Shown: positions 16,865-24,859, numbered from the stretch's first letter. The stretch is 26,234 nucleotides of DNA from Psychrobacter sp. (GCF_030454045.1 NZ_JAKDJE010000041.1:1-26234), one strand, 5' to 3'. Program-made: numbers and translations. Notes: generated by a model from the sequence alone, not told the origin.

Positions 16865-16940
16865 CAATCACACGTCTTTTACAGAGGGTATTTATGGTTT
16901 ATTTGCTACTGCTTCATATATAAATCTTGGGTACTCGCTT

Positions 16941-18431
16941 TTAGTTGCTACTGGGCGGATAGTCACGGAAGGTATTATTGACATTACCGATGAGCTGCCC
17001 GCCATCGGTTGTGATCGCATGATCTGTGCTGTAGGGGGAGCTGTATCCAGCGCGATGTTCGGTTGGTGCGCCAGTCTCTTTACCTTTATCACGAGAGTCT
17101 TTGTTATAAGCAATAAGCGCATCATTATTGGCTAAGAAACTATCAGGATTGGCCATCACCCACATCTGATTGAAAATATCCGCACGCGCGCTATTATCAA
17201 GTAATGCGCCCTTATCCGTAAAGTAAAAAAACTTAGATAGCAGCTTAATCTGCCCGTCATCTAGACGGCGGGCGATATGATAAGGTTGCAGCTGACTCGG
17301 ATGCTGTAAGCCCACCGCGCCGACGATACTGGCCAATGATTTTAGCGTGTTTTTGTGAAAACTTGCCACCCGTTTCGCTTTACTAGGCACATCGAGGGCC
17401 TTTTGACGGTAAGGGTCTTGGGTAGCGACGCCTGTCGGACAAGTATTGGTATGACAAGAGCGCGACTGAATACAGCCAACCGCAAACATAAAGCCACGAG
17501 CCGAGTTACACCAATCGGCACCTAGCGCAATCATCCGCGCAATATCAAACCCTGAGACGATCTTGCCACTGACGCCAAGTCTGATCTTGTCACGAATGCC
17601 TGCACCGACCAAAGTATTGTGGACGAGCAAAAATCCTTCGACCATCGGCATGCCGACATTGTCCATAAACTCAACAGGCGCCGCGCCTGTACCGCCTTCG
17701 GCACCATCAATAACAATAAAATCAGGATAGTTGTCCGTCTCTATCATGGCTTTGACAATCGCCATAAACTGCCAAGGCTGCCCCACGCATAGCTTAAAGC
17801 CAACAGGCTTGCCACCAGATAGCTCACGTAGCTGCTGCCAAAAGGTGACAAGCTCACGCGGTGTACTAAACGCGGTGTGCGAAGCGGGCGAAATACAGTC
17901 TTGACCCGTCGGCACTTGGCGAGTATCTGCAATCTCTTGAGTGATTTTGCTCGATGGCAACACGCCGCCTTTACCCGGTTTGGCACCTTGCGACAGCTTG
18001 ATCTCGATCATTTTGACTTGTGGATCGATGGCTTTTTCGGCGAAAGACTGTGGGTCAAAATTGCCTTCGGCATCACGGCAGCCAAAATACCCTGTACCCA
18101 ACTCCCAGATCAGATCACCACCGAACTTACGATGATAAGGGCTGATAGCACCTTCGCCCGTATCATGCGTAAATCCGCCTATTTTTGCGCCTTGATTGAG
18201 TGCCATAATGGCGTTTGCGGACAGACTGCCAAAACTCATCGCGGAGATGTTAAATACCGACATATCATGCGGCTGCTTACAACGCTCGCCGCCAACAGTG
18301 ATACGAAAGTCTTTGTTTTCTAACGGCTGGCTAATGGCGGATTGCAAAAACCATTCTTTACCATGAGTATAAAGATTGTCTAGCGTACCAAACGCATTGG
18401 TGTCACTGACGTTCTTGGCACGCTGATACAC
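16941..18431 (-). pseudogene. FMN-binding glutamate synthase-like protein, C-terminal part
   Basis: This is the catalytic part of a protein split by a 32-bp duplication (18422-18485); the N-terminal part is the entry at 18380-18796. The frame contains the alpha/beta-barrel FMN domain of the glutamate synthase large subunit family (Glu_synthase). Visible are MSFGSLSANAIMALNQGA, the GEGAISPYH segment, IVIDGAEGGTGAAPVEF, and CIQSRSCHTNTCPTGVATQ, whose cysteines match the 3Fe-4S ligands of GltB. There is no amidotransferase domain, so it is the short stand-alone form whose reaction is unsettled. With one repeat copy removed, both parts fuse into one 607-residue frame. As read, translation would need a new start (for example the Met at 18431), and the membrane anchor would be lost. 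Confidence 0.85.
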
Positions 18432-18796
18432 CAGTGCGCGCTGCTGGCGCGAAGCTGATACACCAGTGCGCGCTGCTGGCGCGAAAATGGTACTTGTTCC
18501 TTGTCATCTTCCAGCAAATACTGACGAATCTCAGGACGAAAATCCTCTAGTACGTAGCGTATATGTCCTGCTATTGGGTAGTTTTTTAGCACTGAATGCT
18601 TGGACTGAATCAGATCATAAATACCGAGTCCTACGCCAAAACCGCCAATCACAATTAGCCAACCGTGCATCAGCAGCAATCCGGCTAATAATAGACAAAT
18701 GGCTGCACCTAGCGTGCTATAGCGCAGCAGCAACCCGACAAAATACGGCGAGCTGGTTTTGGGTTCAGGGTGTAGATTGGTACGAGATTCAGGCAT
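18380..18796 (-). pseudogene. FMN-binding glutamate synthase-like protein, N-terminal part
   Basis: The membrane-anchored beginning of the same protein. It has two hydrophobic segments (LLLRYSTLGAAICLLLAGLL and WLIVIGGFGVGLGIYDLI), then the conserved lead GHIRYVLEDFRPEIRQY and DKEQVPFSRQQRALVYQ. In the intact protein the next residues would be RAKNVSDTNAF; instead the second repeat copy shifts the frame, adding about 24 unrelated residues before a stop at 18380. The start is taken as ATG at 18796; a TTG at 18808 is in frame but unlikely. Whether this is a fixed inactivation, a reversible switch or an assembly error cannot be decided from one sequence. Confidence 0.82.
18422..18485. repeat. 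Exact 32-bp tandem duplication inside a gene
   Basis: Bases 18422-18453 and 18454-18485 are identical (unit starts GCTGATACACCAG and ends GGCGCGAA). Each unit holds the small inverted repeat CGCGC-TGCTG-GCGCG, which could favour replication slippage. As 32 is not a multiple of three, two copies break the reading frame and one copy restores it. Confidence 0.97.
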
Positions 18797-18917
18797 AGCA
18801 AGGCTCAATAGTCATTGTAAATATAGATAAGACGCTCAAATTTGTCGCGTACATCATACACCGATGCGGCCATGACGTCGGTATCATTGGGTAACAATAT
18901 ACTAATGCTGGCAAATT

Positions 18918-20021
18918 TTAGCAGGTGATTCTGACTAATATTTGCTCATGCTCTGTAGCATCAAAGGTGATCGCGACGGGTAAAAACTGCTCAATGAGCC
19001 ATGCTTGGGTTTTGCTGTGCTCGCTAATCATACGTGCCGTAAAGTGGCCACCACCTGATAAGGCTAACGGTAATAGCAGTTGATCGGTTAGATATTCATC
19101 AATCAGCGCATCGGTGTCATATAGATAACGCTTTACTAAGCCTGACAAACGACCACCTATCTTTTCTGCTGAGCTGCGCTTTTCTCCTAGTAACGTAAAT
19201 ATTTCAGAGTGATATTCTTTATGATTTTGCATGTCACTAGTCCCATGAGTGACTTTTGCATAGCAGGTATTGCCTTCACCAATGCCGTATAATTTATTAC
19301 CGCGCGTTGTAATAAGCGCCTCATCCATACCCGCTTCAATCAACGCGGCCTTGGCACTGGCAAGCTCGCGTTTGCAAATATCGTATTCTAGATTGAGCAC
19401 GCTTGCGACCAGTTCTATGCGACTAAGGTTACCCCGTTCCGTGAGGTCTAATCGTGAAGCATTAGCACGGCGCACAAATGGCGCAATAGTTGCTTTAATC
19501 GCGCCGCCGCCGATAGGGGCAAAGCCCGCTTGCAAGCATTCAATATCCACCTGCATCCCGAGCTTGGCAAGTAGCGGCACAAAGGCGTGCTGCAAAAAAT
19601 CGGTGGTTGGCGCTAACGGATTGTGCGTGCCGCCTATGATGGTAACGGTGGACTTGTTGCTTGAGTCAGTATTGGCAAAGAGCAGGGCAGGTAGCAGTGT
19701 TTGCAACACAAGGCTGGTGCTGCCTGCGGAACCGATATCAAAGGTATAATCGTCCGCTTGCACGGTGCTTGGCGTAAAGGTGAACGCCATACTGCCCAAA
19801 TGCGCGCCTGTTACTACCGCATTTGCTATCTGCTGTGATGCTTGTACACACATCAAATGCTGGCGCATCAGCCCAGACTTGGCGCGTCCAGCACGAATAT
19901 TGGTGATTTCAATCGGTGTGCCTGTAAGCATCGATAACGATAGCGCGGTACGGATAATCTGACCGCCGCCTTCGCCTGTACTGCCGTCGATTTTTAGGGT
20001 TTTATGTGTTGATGCTGGCAT
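18918..20021 (-). CDS. rtcA: RNA 3'-terminal phosphate cyclase
   Basis: RtcA uses ATP to convert RNA 3'-phosphate ends to 2',3'-cyclic phosphate through a covalent His-AMP intermediate. The 367-residue product shows the family start LKIDGSTGEGGGQIIRTALSLS, RAGRAKSGLMRQHL, the GGTHNPLAPTTDFL segment, FAPIGGG, and LSGGGHFTARMISEHSKTQAW, in which H335 is the probable adenylated histidine. The ATG lacks a strong ribosome binding site. It is separated from rtcB by a DIP1984-family gene and a 342-base gene-free stretch, so whether it shares the sigma54 promoter of rtcB is unclear. Confidence 0.95.
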   Translation of the reverse strand: MPASTHKTLKIDGSTGEGGGQIIRTALSLSMLTGTPIEITNIRAGRAKSGLMRQHLMCVQASQQIANAVVTGAHLGSMAFTFTPSTVQADDYTFDIGSAGSTSLVLQTLLPALLFANTDSSNKSTVTIIGGTHNPLAPTTDFLQHAFVPLLAKLGMQVDIECLQAGFAPIGGGAIKATIAPFVRRANASRLDLTERGNLSRIELVASVLNLEYDICKRELASAKAALIEAGMDEALITTRGNKLYGIGEGNTCYAKVTHGTSDMQNHKEYHSEIFTLLGEKRSSAEKIGGRLSGLVKRYLYDTDALIDEYLTDQLLLPLALSGGGHFTARMISEHSKTQAWLIEQFLPVAITFDATEHEQILVRITC

Positions 20022-20363
20022 GATAAATATCTTTATGATTTGTATGACTATTGATTGATGATGTTTTTAATGGGCATAATAAAATGCTTCCCAATACTTT
20101 TCGGGTTGCATTTAAAATAAGATTGAAACCGACTGTCAGTGTCTGGTGCTAAGGTCTAAATGGTGCATTGTGCCATGTGCCATGTGCGGGGCATAAATGG
20201 TAAAAAATGCGCCTGCCCACAACGCGTAGCAGCCACGACAGTATATTTTCAACCCCCTGCTGTGGGTCGCGGGGTCTGACACTCGCCCAGTCGGTTCCAA
20301 AAGGGTGGTCTGTCCATTATCAGACAGACAAAACTAAAAAAGTTTAATAAGCTAGGTAAGTGC
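20022..20363. other. Gene-free spacer with structured, GC-richer segment
   Basis: No convincing coding sequence is seen in these 342 bases. The middle (20210-20290) is GC-richer than its AT-rich flanks and has several possible pairings: ACCCC (20252-20256) with GGGGT (20271-20275), CCCACA (20216-20221) with TGTGGG (20261-20266), AGCAG with CTGCT. A separate hairpin, GTCTGTC with GACAGAC, lies at about 20309-20330. A seven-base CACATGG tandem on the minus strand lies near 20173-20186. It could be an interspersed repeat, or a small RNA as found beside some rtcBA operons; I cannot identify it. Confidence 0.4.
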
Positions 20364-20822
20364 CTAGTCCACAAGGTCAATTTGCCAGTTGTTGGCTTGA
20401 ATGACAATGTTAAGCTGACGCAGCTTCATGGCGATATCGTCCGCTTGCTTTTGCAATGCACCGACCGACACCATCACTTGCCATTTAATCTCGCGCGGGC
20501 TGTAGCGGTCGACCTCAGTTTCGGTCGCCGCTATCGATTCGGTCAACAGCTTGTGGCGCATCTCAAGGGTATCGCGCTCAACGAGCAGCGCCAGCATCGA
20601 TTGATTGTTGTCCGTCATCGCCACCGCGTTGGTGCGCTGAATACGAGCGATAAGCGCGGACAGCTCCGTAATCAGCTGGCTGGCGTCCATCAATAGCTGA
20701 TTGGGGTCTTCGCTTGGCGTATCGCCGTCTTGGACTTTGACATTATTGCGAATGCGTCCTTTGATTTGCGCCAATTTTTTTTGCATATCACTGCGGATAA
20801 GTAGGGCTTCTGCGAGTTTCAT
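20364..20822 (-). CDS. DIP1984 family protein
   Basis: A 152-residue, mostly helical protein of the DIP1984 (septicolysin-like) family; the opening MKLAEALLIRSDMQKKLAQI and the segment DPNQLLMDASQLITELSALIARI followed by QRTNA are characteristic. The long heptad-like helices suggest a coiled coil. No signal peptide or membrane segment is visible. The ATG follows AAGGA. It lies 99 bases after rtcB on the same strand with no clear terminator between, so it is probably part of the RNA-repair transcript. Its biochemical role is not known to me; the old name septicolysin should not be taken as evidence for a toxin. Confidence 0.85.
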   Translation of the reverse strand: MKLAEALLIRSDMQKKLAQIKGRIRNNVKVQDGDTPSEDPNQLLMDASQLITELSALIARIQRTNAVAMTDNNQSMLALLVERDTLEMRHKLLTESIAATETEVDRYSPREIKWQVMVSVGALQKQADDIAMKLRQLNIVIQANNWQIDLVD

Positions 20823-20921
20823 TGTTTTTGTCCTTATTTTATTTTCTTTAATTGTAGCTTAGACATAGTGGTTTATCAATATTGTCCTTAAGTGGCTATA
20901 CACATTATAAAGTAACGCTGC

Positions 20922-22154
20922 TCACCCCTTCACACACACCACTTGCCGCAAAGTATGTACCACTTCCACCAAGTCGCTTTGTGCGCTCATCACGTCTTCA
21001 ATGTTCTTATACGCCGCTGGGATTTCGTCAATCACGTCGGCATCTTTACGACATTCTACGCCTTGGGTTTGGGCGACTTGGTCATCAATAGTAAAGACTT
21101 TTTTCGCCTCCGTGCGTGACATCACGCGACCTGCACCATGCGAGCAAGAGCAAAAGGATTCTTCATTGCCTTTACCTTTGACGATAAAGGATTTTGCGCC
21201 CATGGAGCCTGGGATGATGCCGTATTCGCCGACGCGCGCACGCACCGCACCTTTACGTGTGACAAAGACTTCCTCGCCGTAGTGCTCTTCTTTTGCCACA
21301 TAGTTGTGATGACAGTTGACCGCTTTGACCGCAGCATCAAAGGGCTTAGGCACGATGGTGCGTAGTGCTTGGATGGCTTTTTCCATCATGATTTCGCGGT
21401 TTTTAAAGGCAAAGCGCTGCGCCCAGCCAACCGCAAACCAATAATCATCAAAGTGCTCAGTCCCCTCAGCAAAGTACGCCAAATCTTTATCAGGCAGGTT
21501 GATAAACCATTTACGCATGTCCTCACGCGCCAGCTCAATAAAGTAGCGCCCGATGGCATTGCCTACGCCGCGTGAGCCTGAATGCAGCATAATCCACACT
21601 TGATTGGTCTCATCAAGGCACACCTCGACAAAGTGATTGCCTGTTCCCAGTGTTCCCAAGTGCTTAAGGTTGTTGGTGTTTTTTAGTTTGGGATGCTTTT
21701 GGGTCAGATAATTAAAATCATCGACCAGCGTACCCCAGCCATTCATCACGGTGTCATCAGGGTTTGCCCATGCGCCCACATCACGACGCGAAACGCGACC
21801 GCGTGTCTTGCTGCGACCATGCGGAATGGCTTTTTCCAGCTCTGTGCGCAGTCCGTGCAAATTGTCGGGCAAATCATCTGCGGTCAGCGTGGTCTGCACC
21901 GCCATCATGCCACAGCCGATATCCACGCCGACTGCCGCAGGGATAATCGCTTCTTTGGTCGGCAGCACCGTCCCGATGGTCGCGCCAATACCGACATGCA
22001 CATCAGGCATAACCGCGAGCCACTTATAAATAAAGGGCATCTGTGAGGCTTTAATCAGCTGGTCGTGGGCTTTTGGGTCGACAGGCACGCCTTTGGTCCA
22101 TAGGCGGATAGGGGTACCACCGTCTTGAATGATATTGTGATTGATAGGCTGCAT
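20922..22154 (-). CDS. rtcB: RNA-splicing ligase RtcB
   Basis: RtcB joins RNA 2',3'-cyclic phosphate (or 3'-phosphate) ends to 5'-hydroxyl ends using GTP and Mn2+. The 410-residue product carries metal and guanylation residues: MPDVHVGIGATIG, C81 in GVDIGCGM, GTLGTGNHFVE, MLHSGSRGVGN, NCHHNYV, and the guanylated histidine H339 in SFCSCSHGAGR. The length fits the bacterial E. coli-like form. The ATG has an excellent AAGGAGA site. It is the first gene downstream of a sigma54-type promoter and is divergent from rtcR, so it should be induced when RtcR senses damaged RNA ends. Confidence 0.97.
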   Translation of the reverse strand: MQPINHNIIQDGGTPIRLWTKGVPVDPKAHDQLIKASQMPFIYKWLAVMPDVHVGIGATIGTVLPTKEAIIPAAVGVDIGCGMMAVQTTLTADDLPDNLHGLRTELEKAIPHGRSKTRGRVSRRDVGAWANPDDTVMNGWGTLVDDFNYLTQKHPKLKNTNNLKHLGTLGTGNHFVEVCLDETNQVWIMLHSGSRGVGNAIGRYFIELAREDMRKWFINLPDKDLAYFAEGTEHFDDYWFAVGWAQRFAFKNREIMMEKAIQALRTIVPKPFDAAVKAVNCHHNYVAKEEHYGEEVFVTRKGAVRARVGEYGIIPGSMGAKSFIVKGKGNEESFCSCSHGAGRVMSRTEAKKVFTIDDQVAQTQGVECRKDADVIDEIPAAYKNIEDVMSAQSDLVEVVHTLRQVVCVKG

Positions 22155-22208
22155 AGTGTCTCCTTAGCTTTATATTAGTAAACAATCCGTCACATAGAAA
22201 CGCTCGAC

Positions 22209-22270
22209 TCAAAGCTATTTTTCTCGCGTGCTGCGGTCACGCCGACAGAGGCTTCAAAAAATATCTTTGA
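22209..22270 (-). repeat. Nested inverted repeat in the rtcB leader
   Basis: TCAAAGCTATTTTT (22209-22222) and AAAAATATCTTTGA (22257-22270) are reverse complements with one mismatch. Inside them GCGTG (22226-22230) pairs with CACGC (22238-22242). The structure lies between the sigma54 promoter and the rtcB start, so it would be in the leader RNA. It may be a regulatory hairpin or an inserted repetitive element. Confidence 0.6.
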
Positions 22271-22318
22271 CGCTCGCTACGTTGTTGGTAGTAGTGCGGT
22301 TGTCTGTACTTTATAGGT

Positions 22319-22334
22319 TGCTAAAGGTGTGCCA
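22319..22334 (-). promoter_or_regulatory. Sigma54 (-24/-12) promoter of rtcB
   Basis: Minus-strand TGGCAC (22334-22329), five bases, then TAGCA (22323-22319) fit the TGGCAC-N5-TTGCA consensus with the invariant GG and GC correctly spaced. Transcription should start about 150 bases before rtcB. RtcR, encoded divergently, is the expected activator. Confidence 0.8.
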
Positions 22335-22407
22335 GCTTTTGGCAAAGGTGGTTTTTATTTTTATAAGTATTTGATATTAAATGATAAAAAATATTTTAAA
22401 TTCTTTT

Positions 22408-22498
22408 TTTATAGAATAATAAACTTTAATCAGGTAAATAAAGTTATAATTTATTCTATAAATATAGTTTTTATTCTATTCTGACGTTTATAGAATTT
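22408..22498. promoter_or_regulatory. Cluster of four TATAGAAT-type motifs, candidate RtcR enhancer
   Basis: TTTATAGAATAA at 22408-22419 recurs exactly inverted at 22451-22462, and near copies lie at 22471-22482 (inverted, TTATTCTATTCT) and 22487-22498 (direct, TTTATAGAATTT). The last two form a dyad with a ten-base centre. The cluster is about 75-180 bases upstream of the -24/-12 promoter, a normal distance for enhancer-binding protein sites. Assignment to RtcR is inference. Confidence 0.5.
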
Positions 22499-22544
22499 TA
22501 AGATTTGGTTAGAATGCTTTATTTTCTAATTAAACAATAGTTCT

Positions 22545-22573
22545 TTGTTACAAAGTGTTTTGTACAGTACACT
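22545..22573 (+). promoter_or_regulatory. Promoter with overlapping palindrome for the rtcR unit
   Basis: TTGTTA (22545-22550) and TACACT (22568-22573) are 17 bp apart. The palindrome AGTGT-nn-TGTACA-nn-ACACT (22554-22573) covers the spacer and the -10, as an operator would. Confidence 0.45.
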
Positions 22574-22627
22574 GCTGCCAAAGATGCGGTTAAATATCTA
22601 AAGAGTAAGGCTGCTAGCGCCTACGTG

Positions 22628-23149
22628 ATGCCAATCAGTGAACAGCAATGTGTTATTTATGAAGCGCAATGTGATACTCAAGATATAGCACACGTCTACG
22701 AGATGCTGCTAATGCTGACATCTGAGCTGGACTGTAGCGCATTGGGCGTGCTTAATCATGATGATGATTTGCTGCTTACCATATTGTGTAATAAAGGCAA
22801 GCTCATAGCAGATTATAGCTGCGGCATGAGCTTTGAAGAAATGTATGCTGAATATGGTGACGAGCTGCCAGATATGGACGAAGAAGCAGATGAACCGCAG
22901 GGACAGCAAAAGGAAGAGCAAGCTCGTGTGATGGTTGATTCCTTATCTGAGGCATTTGATGAGGTGAATAAAGAGGCGCTACTTGAGGTACTGATGCAAG
23001 ATTTCGTATTTGCTATTGAAGCGCACGAAAAGTTGGTCGAAGTAGTGGGGCTGCCTGAATGTTCGATTGGGTTGGGGTATAACCATATCAATGAAGATCA
23101 GATAGAAGACCAATTGGACAGTAAGCAATTAATGCAAATTGGTAACTGA
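22628..23149 (+). CDS. Acidic protein of unknown function beside rtcR
   Basis: I do not recognise this 173-residue protein. It is strongly acidic, with a run DMDEEADEP near residues 80-89, and looks cytosolic: no signal peptide or membrane segment. The N-terminal half seems alpha/beta (QQCVIYEAQCDTQDIAHVYEM, LDCSALGVLNHDDDLLLTILCNKGKL), the C-terminal half helical, with five to six scattered cysteines. ATG at 22628 directly follows an in-frame GTG at 22625; neither has a clear ribosome binding site. It is 33 bases before rtcR on the same strand, so it is probably co-transcribed with it. Its size, charge and neighbourhood resemble an immunity or adaptor protein, but this is speculation. Confidence 0.65.
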   Translation: MPISEQQCVIYEAQCDTQDIAHVYEMLLMLTSELDCSALGVLNHDDDLLLTILCNKGKLIADYSCGMSFEEMYAEYGDELPDMDEEADEPQGQQKEEQARVMVDSLSEAFDEVNKEALLEVLMQDFVFAIEAHEKLVEVVGLPECSIGLGYNHINEDQIEDQLDSKQLMQIGN

Positions 23150-23182
23150 TTAGAAAAGGTGTGATAAATAGAGGTTAATAAA

Positions 23183-24841
23183 GTGCAGCGTAAAAAAACC
23201 GCCGTTATCGGCTTTCTCGGTACGACCTTGGACAATGGCTTTAATGACAAGCGTTGGCAGCGCTGGCGTCCGACCGTCAGTTTGGGCTTGCAAGATGACC
23301 TACTGGTCGATGAGCTGTATATCCTCTATAGCAAGCGCGACAAGCGACTGTTTAACGTCATCGTTGCTGATGTGGCGCAGGTCAGCGCCCATACCAAAGT
23401 CATTGGGCATCGGGTGACGCTGGCGAGTCCATGGGATTTTGCCGATGTCTATGCTGAGCTGTATGACTTTGTCACAGGCTTCGCCTTTCGTGAAGACACG
23501 GACTATCTGCTGCATCTGACCACGGGCACGCATGTGGCGCAGATTTGCTGGTTTTTGCTGGTTGAGGCAGGGTTTTTGCCTGCCGATTTTATTCAGACCT
23601 CGCCGTGTCCCAAGCCTGACCAATACGACCCACAAGGGCGCTACCAAATCATTGACTTGGACGTGTCGCGCTATGACAGCTTGCGCGCGCGTTTTGAGGC
23701 AGAAAAAGCCCAGCATTGGCAAACTCTCCAAGCCAATCTCGTCACTCAAAATGCCGCGTATCAACAGCTGATTGCTGATATTGAAAAGGTCGCTACGCGC
23801 TCGACCGCCCCGATTTTATTGATGGGCGCGACAGGGGCGGGCAAGTCGCAACTGGCAACGCAAATCTACGCGCTCAAGAAAAACAAAGCCAACAACAAAC
23901 AGGCACTCGGCGCGTTCGTCGAGGTCAACTGCGCCACCTTGCGCGGTGATACCGCAATGAGCGTGCTGTTCGGTCATGTCAAAGGCGCGTTTACGGGCGC
24001 AGCATCGAGCCGTGAGGGTCTGCTCAAATCAGCGGACGGCGGCTTGCTGTTTTTGGATGAAATCGGTGAGCTGGGACTGGATGAGCAGGCGATGCTCTTG
24101 ACCGCGCTTGAGGCGCAGCGCTTTTATCCGCTCGGTAGCGACACCTCAATTGACGTCTCGTTTCAGCTGATGGCGGGGACAAACAAGGACTTGCGCCAAG
24201 CGGTCGCGGATGGGGAGTTTCGCGCCGACTTGTTTGCGCGCCTGAATACGTGGACGTTTTTTTTACCATCGCTAAAAGACCGTATCGAGGACTTGCCCGC
24301 CAACATTGATTACGAGCTAGCGCGTCTGGGCAGTGAGCAGCAGTATCAATACCGCTTTGAGCCTGCCGCACGCGCGTATTATGAAGCTTTTGCCATGAGT
24401 GCGGACGCCACGTGGCAGGGCAACTTTCGTGATTTAAGCGCCAGCATGACGCGCTTAACGACATTGTGCGAGGGCAAAGTGATTCGTATGCCCGATGTTA
24501 AGGCAGAAATCACCCGCCTTAAGCATCTGTGGGCATTACCCAATAGCGCGCAGCATCAAGCGGATAGGGCGTATGCGCCCAGCCTAACCGAGCAGCAAGC
24601 GCACGCGGACACGGTGCTGAGCCGCCATCTATCAAGCGACGACAAAGACGCGCTCGACCCCTTTGACGCGTTGCAGCTCGCGTATGTGATTGAGGTCTGT
24701 ATCCGTCATAAAAACCAAGCGGCGGCAGGGCGCTATCTGTATGCCAACTCCAGAAATCAGCTAAAAAGTAACAATGACAGCGACCGACTGCGTAAGTATT
24801 TGCTAAAGTTTGGGCTGAGGTTTGATGGGTTAAAAGGATAA
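23183..24841 (+). CDS. rtcR: RtcR, CARF-domain sigma54 activator of RNA repair
   Basis: A bacterial enhancer-binding protein that activates rtcBA with sigma54. The N-terminal 180 residues form the RtcR-type CARF sensor (KTAVIGFLGTTLDNGF; TDYLLHLTTGTHVAQICWFL), thought to bind RNA-derived ligands with cyclic phosphate ends. The central AAA+ domain has Walker A GATGAGKS (215-222), the sigma54-contacting GAFTGA loop (268-273) and Walker B LLFLDE (288-293), then FRADLFARLNTWTFFLPSL with the arginine finger region. The C-terminus should hold the helix-turn-helix. The 552-residue length is usual. The start is GTG at 23183, with GAGG eight bases before. It is divergent from rtcB, and a Hint-domain gene follows after 18 bases. 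Confidence 0.95.
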   Translation: MQRKKTAVIGFLGTTLDNGFNDKRWQRWRPTVSLGLQDDLLVDELYILYSKRDKRLFNVIVADVAQVSAHTKVIGHRVTLASPWDFADVYAELYDFVTGFAFREDTDYLLHLTTGTHVAQICWFLLVEAGFLPADFIQTSPCPKPDQYDPQGRYQIIDLDVSRYDSLRARFEAEKAQHWQTLQANLVTQNAAYQQLIADIEKVATRSTAPILLMGATGAGKSQLATQIYALKKNKANNKQALGAFVEVNCATLRGDTAMSVLFGHVKGAFTGAASSREGLLKSADGGLLFLDEIGELGLDEQAMLLTALEAQRFYPLGSDTSIDVSFQLMAGTNKDLRQAVADGEFRADLFARLNTWTFFLPSLKDRIEDLPANIDYELARLGSEQQYQYRFEPAARAYYEAFAMSADATWQGNFRDLSASMTRLTTLCEGKVIRMPDVKAEITRLKHLWALPNSAQHQADRAYAPSLTEQQAHADTVLSRHLSSDDKDALDPFDALQLAYVIEVCIRHKNQAAAGRYLYANSRNQLKSNNDSDRLRKYLLKFGLRFDGLKG

Positions 24842-24859
24842 GGTTAAAAAGGAGAGAAT

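Larger units (their letters stand above)
22155..22627. promoter_or_regulatory. Divergent control region of rtcB and the rtcR unit
   Basis: This gene-free stretch contains, from rtcB outwards, a long leader with a nested inverted repeat (22209-22270), a sigma54 promoter (22319-22334), an AT-rich section with four TATAGAAT-type motifs (22408-22498), and a plus-strand promoter overlapped by a palindrome (22545-22573). Individual elements are listed separately. Confidence 0.75.

Noticed and set aside
16764..17135. 123-codon plus-strand frame across the lipoprotein and glutamate-synthase-like genes
   Set aside because: It is antisense to two better-supported genes.
20160..20190. TGGCAC repeats upstream of rtcA as a second sigma54 promoter
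   Set aside because: None of the TGGCAC copies has a GC pair at the required distance.
22319..22352. Second sigma54-like element on the plus strand (TTGGCAAAGGTGG)
   Set aside because: It lacks the -12 GC at the right spacing.
24024..24464. 146-codon minus-strand frame within rtcR
   Set aside because: It is a shadow of the GC-rich AAA+ coding sequence of rtcR.
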